DNA of 47,093 nt from Isosphaeraceae bacterium. Its GTDB lineage: Bacteria; Planctomycetota; Planctomycetia; Isosphaerales; Isosphaeraceae. The position numbers and the translations under genes were made by a program. The stretch lies in assembly GCA_025356475.1 (NCBI GenBank), contig JANXSX010000092.1:1-47093 (forward strand), in the 5' to 3' direction. Shown one piece after another: positions 1 through 9,135 of the stretch (position 1 is its first letter; the number at the start of each line of letters is the position of its first letter). Below the pieces are notes generated by a model. It did not search any database and was not told the origin of the DNA. It saw nothing but the letters and a program-made list of their open reading frames with translations.

Positions 1-429
1 TTTGAAACGTGTTCGGTGTAGCAGAAGGCATTGGAATAGCATCCGTGCTCTGCGAAGGAGAAATCTCATAGCACCAGTGAACCAGATTCGCGAAGTAAAC
101 GCGAAATCAGTTTCCCGTGTCAAGGTCAAGTTGGAATCAGCTTAGGGTTGCTGCCTTCAACTCTCGGGGCGACAGGACACCGTTAGAACTTTTCCTTGAG
201 GGCACGCGGTTGTTCAGGAATTCAAGGTTTGCTCAGACTATGTAGTTTGCGTTGAGAACCAATCCCCGTTGGCTCCGTCGCCGTTTGCAATCCGGTTCGT
301 AGTGGACATAAGGTCAAGACGGCGTATAATTAGCTCGAAGCGGTCAGTGCGATTTGTGGTGGCCCCAGCGAAGTTTAATTTATTCTTGAAGAATCGGCTC
401 CATGCTCCTAGTGAGAGCGAGGATAGGGA
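1..429. other. Left-edge region without a convincing gene
   Basis: One plus-strand frame is open from base 2 to a TAG at 146-148 and could be the last 48 codons of a gene entering from the left. It is basic (Arg/Lys-rich) but matches no family I recognise. From about 150 to 429 I see no gene. The stretch is AT-richer than most of the window, like the two genes that follow, and must hold the promoter of the gene at 430, but no clear -35/-10 pair stands out. Confidence 0.3.
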
Positions 430-945
430 ATGCCGTTCGACGCTCGTGCAATTGCGAATTATTTCCTTGATGCTGCTGAATCTGCGGGGGTCGCGATTAC
501 TCCCATGAAGATTCAAAAGCTGGTCTATTTTGCGCATGGCTGGCATCTTGCCGTCAGAAACGGCGAGCCGCTGATTAATGAGCAGGTGGAGGCGTGGATG
601 TACGGCCCTGTCATTCCTTCGCTCTATAGAGCGTTGAAAGGATATGGTGATCAGCCTATCTCAAGGCAAATCATGGGCCCCCGCCAGCACACTTCAACCC
701 TTTCTGACAATCCAGGCGAAGAGGCATTTGCCCGCTCATTACTCGCGCGTGTTTGGGACATCTATAGTCCCTTCACGGCGATCCAATTGTCAAACATGAC
801 GCACGAACCCGACACTCCCTGGTTTAAGGTCTTCAGCCAATATACCACTAACGGTGGGACTCTTCCCAAAGGAACGGATATCCCGCATAATTCCATCCAA
901 GAATACTTCCGAAGCCGTCTTCGTCCTGTGGCTGAGAAAGCATGA
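430..945 (+). CDS. Panacea-domain (DUF4065/SocA-like) antitoxin protein
   Basis: The 171-aa protein is a single Panacea domain, formerly DUF4065 and also seen in GepA/SocA proteins. Hallmarks are the N-terminal 'TPMKIQKLVYFAHGWHLA' (about residues 23-40) and 'VEAWMYGPVIPSLYRAL' (about 53-69). Panacea proteins are promiscuous antitoxins that neutralise very different toxins encoded next to them. The stop codon overlaps the start of the next gene (ATGA), so the two are translationally coupled in antitoxin-toxin order. Composition is AT-richer than the rest of the window, in keeping with transfer. The family call is firm. The antitoxin role is inferred from the family and the gene layout. Confidence 0.85.
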   Translation: MPFDARAIANYFLDAAESAGVAITPMKIQKLVYFAHGWHLAVRNGEPLINEQVEAWMYGPVIPSLYRALKGYGDQPISRQIMGPRQHTSTLSDNPGEEAFARSLLARVWDIYSPFTAIQLSNMTHEPDTPWFKVFSQYTTNGGTLPKGTDIPHNSIQEYFRSRLRPVAEKA

Positions 946-1493
946 ATACGGATGAGACGGACGCACTAAGCGGAATTACCGGGCCTGAAGTCGTCCCAGA
1001 GACCAATCCAGATCAACTCACAAAGCAGGAACTAAAAAAGGTCAAAGGGCGGTCTGACCGCCCTTCGCCTACAGATAGACTTGCCGCATCGGTCGAGTGG
1101 CACATCAATGATATTTGCAGGGATCGAGAACGACTTCTGATCTCAAACGAATCTCTTCGTAATGAACTTGATGATCTAAGACCGCGTTACGCGGCCCTCC
1201 AGGAATCGTTTCGAGCTTCTCTCGCCAGCAGTGTTTTTGCTACCGCTATGGTCGGGCTTGGAGGATCTTTGATAAGTGGCGCAGGATACGCGGGAGACGG
1301 GTGGAAAGTAGTCGTACTCTGTTTTGGGATCGCAACTTTTGTATGGGGATTTCTTTTGCAGATAGCGTCGACCTGGCTCTCAGTAGTTTTTCGTCCGTCG
1401 CCAACAAAACGAGTCGATCATCAACATCGACTTACAAGAAATCCAACCGAGGCGTCATCGCCGTCCATAGCAACGAACCGAACTGAGCCATAG
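942..1493 (+). CDS. Coiled-coil, two-TM membrane protein; candidate Panacea-linked toxin
   Basis: The 183-aa protein begins inside the stop codon of the Panacea gene, so it is almost certainly its operon partner. It has a polar N-terminus (1-50), a likely coiled coil (about 55-92, with 'RERLLISNESLRNELDDLR'), two hydrophobic segments (about 93-115 and 119-142) separated by a short Gly-rich turn, and a polar basic tail. I recognise no named family. Membrane-active toxins are known partners of Panacea antitoxins, so this is a reasonable toxin candidate. It could also be a small phage- or defence-associated membrane protein. Function is unproven. Confidence 0.7.
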   Translation: MNTDETDALSGITGPEVVPETNPDQLTKQELKKVKGRSDRPSPTDRLAASVEWHINDICRDRERLLISNESLRNELDDLRPRYAALQESFRASLASSVFATAMVGLGGSLISGAGYAGDGWKVVVLCFGIATFVWGFLLQIASTWLSVVFRPSPTKRVDHQHRLTRNPTEASSPSIATNRTEP

Positions 1494-1855
1494 TCGACCA
1501 GTGCAATCGTCTCCGATCTAAATCCTGTTCCACACGGGGAAAAATGTCGATTTGTGGCGTTTCGGTCTTGGCACGTACCACAGTTCCGCATTGCGCTCGC
1601 GTTGCAGTCGCATTGCATTCATGTTGCACTCGGGGCGAGAGGATTTGAACCGATCAGCTCGCGTCCTTTCCCGCCAATTCTCCACTCACTTTACTGGCAC
1701 TTTGCTCACTTCGGTCCGAGACACCGACGCGTTGTCGGGTGTTGCCTCTGGCCCTCTGGTGACCGCGTCGGCTTTATTGCGGCCCACGTTGTTCTCAGCC
1801 GAACAACTGGCACCCTCGGTGCTTGACCGCGTACGAGATTTGGCCGTTCACGAGG
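1494..1855. other. Intergenic region with tRNA T-arm-like scrap
   Basis: No gene is supported here. Overlapping short ORFs on both strands lack ribosome binding sites and family signatures. On the minus strand, about 1635-1656 reads like the T-loop, 3' T-stem and 3' acceptor strand of a tRNA (GGTTCAAATCC followed by TCTCGCCCCG). No matching 5' acceptor strand is found at the right distance, and two of the five T-stem pairs fail. It may be a tRNA 3'-end remnant such as an attachment-site scar beside the Panacea pair. Confidence 0.3.
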
Positions 1856-3355
1856 CTATCCCGCAAGGTCGAAATCAGGCCCCTTGGGCTTGGCTTCGAT
1901 AATGCCAAGCATCTCTTCACGTTTATGTTCAACCTTGCGCCGGGCGTTGCTCACTAGATTGTTAAAGACAAAGGCGAAGAGCATCGCGGGGAGAAGTGCA
2001 GCGGCCCGGCAAGACTCAAAAGAGTCGAGATCGTATCGATTGATGCCTGCCGCTAGGGAAAGTCCTGCCCATGGGCTGAGTGCTAGGGTCGGCAGCATGA
2101 TCGTCCGCTTCACATCGGCAGCAGCCATCATCGACCCTGCGACCACAGGTACGAACCAGACGATGGTGATGAACAAAGCAAACATCGTTCCACCACCCTT
2201 GGCCGAGGTGAGCAGAAACCACTGCAAGCCAAGCCCAAAGTAGGCGACGACGAAGACGCCAATCACGATGGTCAAGGAATAGGCTGAGGTCGCACTAGCC
2301 ACGTTTTGTGATCCAATCACGTTCCAGGCCGTCGTCGAGATCACCAGTACAATCATCCCAAAGAGGCCGACCGTCATCCGGTTCAGCCCGGAATCACTCC
2401 ACCACCGAGGGCGGCGCTTTCCGTGCCGCTGGGCGAATTCGAGCCCCTTTAAATAACCCGCCTGATCGGGCGTGATGGTGAGCAACAAGAGGAGTGCAAA
2501 AATGACCATGACATAAATCAGAACCAGAGCAAGATACTCTTGTCCGACCCAGGTCCAGCATCCCCCGAGCAGAAGGAAACCCAGCAGGCTGAGGTACCCG
2601 AGCGCTTGCGGCTTAGAATACGTGTGGGTCCGGTCCGAGGTGATCTTCCGGACCGCCCCGATCATGAAGAAGGAGAGGAGCACAAGCTCATGGCCGATGA
2701 GGACCAAAACGGCGGGGAAGGGAACCCCGAAGAATTTCAATTCCGGGAAATGACCACCGAACATACTGGAACCATAGCCGATGATTCCGCCAACACCTCC
2801 ACCCACGGCGTAAAACAGGAAGACAGCCACAATGATACTTCGAGCGCCACTGCCACCCGTCTTGCCGACCAATATGTTCAGCAAGGTCATCGCATGGGCG
2901 ACCCAGGCAGCGAGAATGAATGGTATTAGGATTAATAGATATCCACTTATTCCAACTGGTGAGCCATAGGCGCAGAAGATCGCGAACGGGAGGACGACGG
3001 CCGCCAGGAAGTATTCACGGATTGGGGCACCGAGTAAGAATCCCAACGCCACATTGAGGGGGGGCAGGGGGGCGATCCGGTGGAAGTCGAGCATCCCGGT
3101 GGTTCGGGCTTTGTTGGCTTGCTGACCGATCTGTGCCGAGCCGATAAAGAAGAGCAAAATCCCCTGCACACCCATCAAGAGATTGAGCGAGCGACCGTTG
3201 GCGATCCAGTTGAACTCGCGACCAGCCCAGGCTGCCGCCAAGCCAAGCATCGCGACCAGAAGAAGGCCCGAGATCAACTGCCGACGCCGGAGCCTCGACC
3301 GAAAGAATCGCCAGAGCATGGGGTTATCAGTGAATAACCAGCGCGGGTCGGTCAT
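1856..3355 (-). CDS. ABC-2-type transporter permease
   Basis: The product is a 499-aa integral membrane protein with about a dozen hydrophobic segments spread over its whole length. It is probably the permease half of an exporter or envelope-assembly ABC transporter. The ATG at 3355 overlaps the stop of the ATPase gene upstream (TGATG), showing coupling; a GTG one codon earlier is possible. The N-terminus is cytosolic and basic ('RFFRSRLRRRQL') before the first TM. No substrate can be inferred. The protein is longer than a simple ABC-2 permease, so it may be one of the larger bacteroidete/planctomycete exporter permeases. Confidence 0.75.
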   Translation of the reverse strand: MTDPRWLFTDNPMLWRFFRSRLRRRQLISGLLLVAMLGLAAAWAGREFNWIANGRSLNLLMGVQGILLFFIGSAQIGQQANKARTTGMLDFHRIAPLPPLNVALGFLLGAPIREYFLAAVVLPFAIFCAYGSPVGISGYLLILIPFILAAWVAHAMTLLNILVGKTGGSGARSIIVAVFLFYAVGGGVGGIIGYGSSMFGGHFPELKFFGVPFPAVLVLIGHELVLLSFFMIGAVRKITSDRTHTYSKPQALGYLSLLGFLLLGGCWTWVGQEYLALVLIYVMVIFALLLLLTITPDQAGYLKGLEFAQRHGKRRPRWWSDSGLNRMTVGLFGMIVLVISTTAWNVIGSQNVASATSAYSLTIVIGVFVVAYFGLGLQWFLLTSAKGGGTMFALFITIVWFVPVVAGSMMAAADVKRTIMLPTLALSPWAGLSLAAGINRYDLDSFESCRAAALLPAMLFAFVFNNLVSNARRKVEHKREEMLGIIEAKPKGPDFDLAG

Positions 3356-4284
3356 CACGAAAGCTCCTTGGCACCGACCTTGAGGAAGAGCTCTTCTAGC
3401 CCCTCCTTGCGACGCGAGAACGAGGCGATACGGACACCCGAAGTGATCAGTTGAGCCAGTAAATCACTGGCAACACGAGTATCACCCGCGTACCGAAATA
3501 AGAAAACACCATCAACACCGCGTTCAATAGGACCTGCCAACGGATCCTCAGCGAGCAGGTTCAGGAACCGTTCCTCGCCGTCGAGCACCTCGATCGCCAG
3601 GGAGTCGGCCCCCATGATCTGAGCTTTGACCTCGTCGATCCGGCCCGAGACCACCATCCGACCGCGTTCCATGATCGCGACAAAGGTGCAGAATTCCGAC
3701 ATCTCGGTCAAGATATGCGAGGAGACGAGAACGGTACGCCCCTCGGCAGCAAGGCCTCGAAGAATGTTCCGTAAGTCGATCCGACCCGTGGGGTCCATGC
3801 CGCTTGCAGGTTCGTCGAGCAGAATCACCTTGGGCTGGGGGATCAAGGTCTTGGCCAGCATTAATCGCTGACGCATCCCGCGCGAGAGTTCGGCCACCAT
3901 CGACTCACGCTTCTCGGTGAGTCCCACCAGTTCCAGGTAGCGACCGACCAGAGCAGGGCGCTCGGGACGAGGGATCATGTAGCTCCCTGCGAACAGGTCG
4001 AGAAACTCCCAACATTTCAGGTCGTCGTACATGGGTGGGAAGTCGGGCATGAAGCCAACGAGCCGGCTGGCACGTTCGGGATGCTCCCGGATGTCGACTC
4101 CCGCGATCTCAATTGTGCCCCGAGTCGGTTCGATCAGGCCGAGCATCGCCCGCATCGTGGTGGTTTTGCCCGCACCATTGGGTCCGATCAGGCCGCAGAC
4201 CTCGCCAGGCCCAATCTCCAACGAGAGATCATGTACGGCGGTGATATTGTCAAACTCGACCCGAAGGTCGTGCAGGCGGATCAT
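3355..4284 (-). CDS. ABC transporter ATP-binding protein
   Basis: The 309-aa ABC ATPase shows Walker A 'GPNGAGKTT' at residues 34-42, the signature 'LSRGMRQRL' near 137, Walker B 'VILLDEPASGMDP' near 155-168 and the H-loop 'SSHI' near 190. The C-terminal 80 residues form the extra domain seen in exporter-type (CcmA/NatA-like) ATPases. The ATG at 4284 is preferred over the GTG at 4290 because of GAGGG spacing. It forms a two-gene operon with the permease that overlaps its stop codon. It powers transport by that permease across the inner membrane. The substrate is unknown. Confidence 0.85.
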   Translation of the reverse strand: MIRLHDLRVEFDNITAVHDLSLEIGPGEVCGLIGPNGAGKTTTMRAMLGLIEPTRGTIEIAGVDIREHPERASRLVGFMPDFPPMYDDLKCWEFLDLFAGSYMIPRPERPALVGRYLELVGLTEKRESMVAELSRGMRQRLMLAKTLIPQPKVILLDEPASGMDPTGRIDLRNILRGLAAEGRTVLVSSHILTEMSEFCTFVAIMERGRMVVSGRIDEVKAQIMGADSLAIEVLDGEERFLNLLAEDPLAGPIERGVDGVFLFRYAGDTRVASDLLAQLITSGVRIASFSRRKEGLEELFLKVGAKELS

Positions 4285-4383
4285 GACCACGGACCCTCAC
4301 CAACCGATTCCCAATCCGAACGAATTCTGGCACGAGGGTACGACAAAGGTCAGATGAAGTCCATCCAGCGGTCATTTTTTTAG

Positions 4384-4430
4384 AAGTCGTATTATATTTA
4401 TGTGTATATATTACAGAGATACATGCAAGA
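4384..4430 (-). promoter_or_regulatory. Possible promoter of the ABC transporter operon
   Basis: This is a strikingly AT-rich stretch in a GC-rich context. On the minus strand it holds a perfect TATAAT at 4396-4391, about 110 bases upstream of the ATPase start. No good -35 box lies 16-18 bases upstream, so the call is tentative. Confidence 0.25.
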
Positions 4431-4545
4431 ATGTTGCCTACCAACTGGGAAGATAAGAAATTTGGGTGGTAAGTATAGCACAATATGAACCTTGATCAAC
4501 TAAGTACATGTTTCGACCTATCAGGTGAAGACGCTCGGGATGTGA

Positions 4546-4576
4546 AGTCGGGTGGGATTGTGGAACCCACCCGACT
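4546..4576 (-). terminator. Hairpin terminator after enolase
   Basis: A perfect 11-bp stem (4546-4556 with 4566-4576; AGTCGGGTGGG and its complement) with a 9-base loop lies 13 bases past the enolase stop codon. No T-tract follows on the minus strand, so it may be a weak intrinsic or Rho-assisted terminator, or a 3'-end stabiliser. Confidence 0.55.
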
Positions 4577-4588
4577 GGTGGGGTTGGC

Positions 4589-6218
<1,630 letters not shown>

Positions 6219-6881
6219 TCAGGTGCTGGCGTGAGCTTTCTTGCGGAGGCCGTAGCCAACCATGCCAACGATGCCTAGACCCATCAGGACGATACTACCC
6301 GGCTCAGGTACAAAGGCGAACGTGCCTGCGAGATACTTGTTTGGCGGGCCACTGTCAATGGCTGTCGGCAGTCCAACAATACCAGAGTTGTAACGGAGGC
6401 CCGTGGCAATGATCTGGGGTGCAATCGACGAAACGGCGGGATTGTAATTGCCGTTCTGGTCGGCGGGCGTAAAGCCATCCGCAACGATCGAATACGACTT
6501 GCCAACGGTCAAACCGAGCGAGGCAGCACCAATCAAGGTCGGAGCGAGGTAGCGGCTGGCACCTCCACCAATTAGGGTGTTCCCCTGGTTACTAGGACTA
6601 GGACCGAAGGCGGCCGTCATCAAGAGGATTGGGGTGTTGATGTTCGTGATGTCATAAAGGCGGACATTAAGGCGACCTACGAAACCATCTCCACCCGCGT
6701 CAAACAGGCCGAGTTGTGTGATGGTGATTGGGCTGGCGACCTGAAAGTCGAGGCCCAGCGTAAAACCGTCCTGATTGCCTGGCGTGCCGACCGGCACATT
6801 ATAGGCGATAAAATCAGCCTTAGCTGAGCTAGCGAAGCTGAGAAGTGTCAGTGCTAGGAAGAATCGGATTGATGACTTCAC
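6219..6881 (-). CDS. PEP-CTERM sorting domain protein
   Basis: The 220-aa exported protein has a signal peptide (residues 1-22, 'FFLALTLLSFASSAKA') and a C-terminal sorting tail: 'FVPEPGSIVLMG', a hydrophobic helix, then 'LRKK'. PEP-CTERM tails are processed by exosortase and place proteins at the cell surface. The middle is a beta-rich domain with 'ITQLGLFDAGGDGF', a pattern common in planctomycete PEP-CTERM proteins. The start is GTG at 6881, supported by AGGAG seven bases upstream. No exosortase gene is in the window. The substrate or binding role is unknown. Confidence 0.85.
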   Translation of the reverse strand: MKSSIRFFLALTLLSFASSAKADFIAYNVPVGTPGNQDGFTLGLDFQVASPITITQLGLFDAGGDGFVGRLNVRLYDITNINTPILLMTAAFGPSPSNQGNTLIGGGASRYLAPTLIGAASLGLTVGKSYSIVADGFTPADQNGNYNPAVSSIAPQIIATGLRYNSGIVGLPTAIDSGPPNKYLAGTFAFVPEPGSIVLMGLGIVGMVGYGLRKKAHAST

Positions 6882-7089
6882 AGTGGTCTCCTAATTTTAG
6901 AAGGTCGCTCGTCGATCCCTGAGGGGTCGGCACACGCGTCCCGTTCATTGCATCCAATGCCATACTCCATTTAGTATAAACCTTGTTCGATTCTGAGAGC
7001 AATGGGACACTTGTGATTTTTTCTGGTTTTTCCGATTCGACCGGTCAAAAGCTTAAGTCGTGTTGCTTTCTGACCACACTCAACACCGA

Positions 7090-7416
7090 TTACGCCCTTT
7101 TTTCGTTACGAATGACGGGTTTGGTCTCGGCGTCGTACCACTTCATGGCCCGAGAATGCCGCATCGGGGCGATCCGCAGGACGACCTCACCTTCTTGAAA
7201 GAGCCGAACAGTTCCGGTCGACTGGCTGACGACCATGGCCAGGGCACGGGTCACGTTGGTGATCGCGGCGGTCGCCCAATGTCGAGGGCTAGCCAGCACC
7301 ACGATCAGTCGAACATCGTGGGTTGAGGCACGGACCGCGTCCCAATCCATCGGCCCTTCAGGGAAGGACGACCACTCCTGCAGCCCCGAGCCGTCCTGCG
7401 GCCTGACCTGCCATGG
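7090..7416 (-). pseudogene. Fragment of a DisA_N/diadenylate cyclase-like gene
   Basis: The open frame runs from a stop at 7417-7419 to 7090, with the first ATG at 7350 (86 aa). The peptide resembles the C-terminal third of a DisA_N (DAC) domain: an RH motif in 'LASPRHWATAAITNVTRA', then 'VVSQSTGTVRLFQEGEVVLRI'. The family makes cyclic di-AMP. The N-terminal two thirds, including the catalytic DGA region, are missing and were not found upstream in other frames. This is best read as a decayed remnant. It could also be a small orphan protein, since the remaining frame is intact. Confidence 0.45.
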
Positions 7417-7613
7417 CTAGCAAGCTAAACGTGGTCGCTCGGGGAGAAGGAGAAGGGGTATGTGTGGTCACGTCGCAAGAGTCCCGAGGCGATAAAAAGG
7501 CGTTGCGACTTCGCACATCCACGGAGGGCAATCGTCCCGTAAATTAGCATTCCCGACCGGACATCGCCAAGGCGGCAGCTTGCCGAACACGCAAGAACGA
7601 TACGTTGAGGAAA

Positions 7614-7672
7614 CGAAAAAGCCCTCGTTCCTCGACCCTACCCTGGTAAGGGAGGGAGGGGAGCAAGGGCTC
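7614..7672 (-). terminator. Intrinsic terminator of the Lys/Glu-rich repeat gene
   Basis: On the minus strand an AGCCCTTGCTCC-type arm pairs with GGAACGAGGGCT, with an inner CCCTTACC/GGGTAGGG stem. It is followed directly by TTTTT. It sits 23-80 bases past the stop codon at 7695 and is the clearest Rho-independent terminator in the window. Confidence 0.8.
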
Positions 7673-7694
7673 GTATCTGATCAATACGGAAGCG

Positions 7695-8561
7695 TCACTT
7701 CGGCTCTTCGACCTTTGGCTTCTCTTCAGCCTTAGGAGCTTCGGCCTTGGGGGCTTCTTCGACCTTTGGCTTCTCTTCAGCCTTAGGGGCTTCGGCCTTC
7801 GGCTTGTCATCAGCCTTAGGAGCTTCGACCTTTGGCTTGTCTTCAGCCTTAGGAGCTTCGACCTTTGGCTTGTCTTCAGCCTTAGGAGCTTCGACCTTCG
7901 GCTTCTCTTCAGCCTTCGACTTCTCTTCGACCTTGGGCGGTTCAGGCTTCTTCTCTTCGACCTTGGGGGCGACGGTCGGTTCGGGGCCCTTGGCCTTGCG
8001 GACTTCGTCGATGTACTTGGTCAGCAGATTGGAGCGCTGATCGTAGTAATCCTTCAAACCTTTAGCGGGCTGAACGATCCGGACATCATTGATGGGGACG
8101 ATCCCATCCATCTTGCCATATCCGCTAAACCAGGCACCAAAGACCTCAGGGCTGACGCCTTTACGGGCCTTCAGGTCGCGGACATCGACAGCGCGTCCGG
8201 TCACGAGCAGGTCGAGAACGGGGGGAGGGTCGATCGAGGATTCGACGAGTTTCGCGTCCTGGGCAGCGACGATAAACTCGGCGATTGCCTTGAGCGCGGC
8301 TTCCCGCTTGTCCTGAACGTTCTGGGGGATCGGCAGCAGTGCGGCCTCGGTTGGGGCGGCAGGCTTGGTCTCGACGGGCGTGGCGGCAGCCTCGGCCTTC
8401 TTTTCCTCGGCCTTGGGGGCTTCAGCCTTCTTGTCTTCGGCCTTGGGGGCCTCGACCTTCTTTTCCTCGGCGGGCTTGGGGTCTTGGCCCATCAAGCGAC
8501 CGGCGGTTGAGAGGCCGATCAAAACCGACAGCGATAGAGCGATCGTCAGCAGGCGGCGCAC
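7695..8561 (-). CDS. Exported Lys/Glu/Pro-rich repeat protein
   Basis: The 288-aa protein has an N-terminal signal sequence ('LLTIALSLSVLIGLSTAG'). A first charged repeat block (about 28-60) comes next, then a folded central segment (about 70-190), then a long C-terminal tail of 11-residue repeats of the type KPKVEAPKAED. The GTG start at 8561 is chosen because AGGAG precedes it at good spacing and the signal peptide begins there. An ATG 74 codons upstream would bury the signal. The tail resembles periplasm-spanning or polymer-binding linkers. I recognise no family for the central part, so function is unknown. Confidence 0.75.
   Translation of the reverse strand: MRRLLTIALSLSVLIGLSTAGRLMGQDPKPAEEKKVEAPKAEDKKAEAPKAEEKKAEAAATPVETKPAAPTEAALLPIPQNVQDKREAALKAIAEFIVAAQDAKLVESSIDPPPVLDLLVTGRAVDVRDLKARKGVSPEVFGAWFSGYGKMDGIVPINDVRIVQPAKGLKDYYDQRSNLLTKYIDEVRKAKGPEPTVAPKVEEKKPEPPKVEEKSKAEEKPKVEAPKAEDKPKVEAPKAEDKPKVEAPKADDKPKAEAPKAEEKPKVEEAPKAEAPKAEEKPKVEEPK
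7703..7930 (-). repeat. 33-bp tandem repeats encoding KPKVEAPKAED units
   Basis: About six imperfect copies of a 33-base unit lie in frame within the 3' half of the repeat-protein gene. Adjacent copies are nearly identical at DNA level, so copy number may vary between strains by slippage or recombination. Confidence 0.8.
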
Positions 8562-8701
8562 CGTGGGATCTCCTCTCTTCTCTTCGTCGAATTCAGTCCA
8601 TGACAATTTCAGGCGGTGCGACCCATGGGCCTCGCGTTTTGCACACAAGGTCACACCGATTGAGCCGAGTGTAGCGGTCTTGCCGAAGGTCTGCCAGGCC
8701 A

Positions 8702-9100
8702 CTACGCCGATAGATCCGATTCGAGCGACTCTGGCTGGTAAAGGGCACCGACCGCCCCCGCTGGGTCCTCGATCACGGCGCACCGGGCATTACCCCCCAT
8801 GCTGCAAGGTTCGGCCACGATCTTTCCCCCTTGTAGGAGGCAGCTCGCAAGGCTCGCGTCAGGGTTTGGCACCGTGATGTAAATCAACCACTGTGGGGGC
8901 AAAGTCGCATTCATCTCCCGCGCGTGGCAGACATCTGCTATAGGGGTTGCCGCCCCCGAAGGATGGAGGCAAAAGTTGCTGTACCCACCCATCTCGACTT
9001 CAGTCGCAGTCCAACCGACCACGGCTTGATAGAACTCTCGTACACGCTCGGCATTAGGCACAGTCAAATCTACCTAGCCGATTTGACCGTGTCCTGCCAT
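8702..9100 (-). pseudogene. VOC (glyoxalase/bleomycin resistance) family gene with in-frame amber codon
   Basis: From ATG 9100, with GGTGGGG upstream, the frame reads MAGHGQIG-stop-VDLTVPNAERVREFY. The TAG at 9074-9076 stands where many members of this VOC family have Trp (G-W-x-DLTVxDA), a one-base TGG to TAG change. After it the domain is intact to 8702: 'QAVVGW', 'MGGYSNF', and the second-half 'VAEPCSMGGNARCAVIEDP'. A TTG restart at 9067 could still make a 121-aa protein lacking the first strand. VOC enzymes bind metal and act on small substrates; the substrate here is unknown. It is either a new pseudogene, a read-through case, or a restart. Confidence 0.65.
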
Positions 9101-9135
9101 CAGGTGCCCCACCGACCACATTGTGGATTTTGAAC

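Noticed and set aside
1626-1700. Complete tRNA gene on the minus strand
   Set aside because: Only the T-loop and 3' acceptor strand fit; D-arm, anticodon arm and 5' acceptor are missing.
7703-7930. CRISPR-like array
   Set aside because: The periodic 33-base units have no spacers, stay in frame and encode the protein repeat KPKVEAPKAED.
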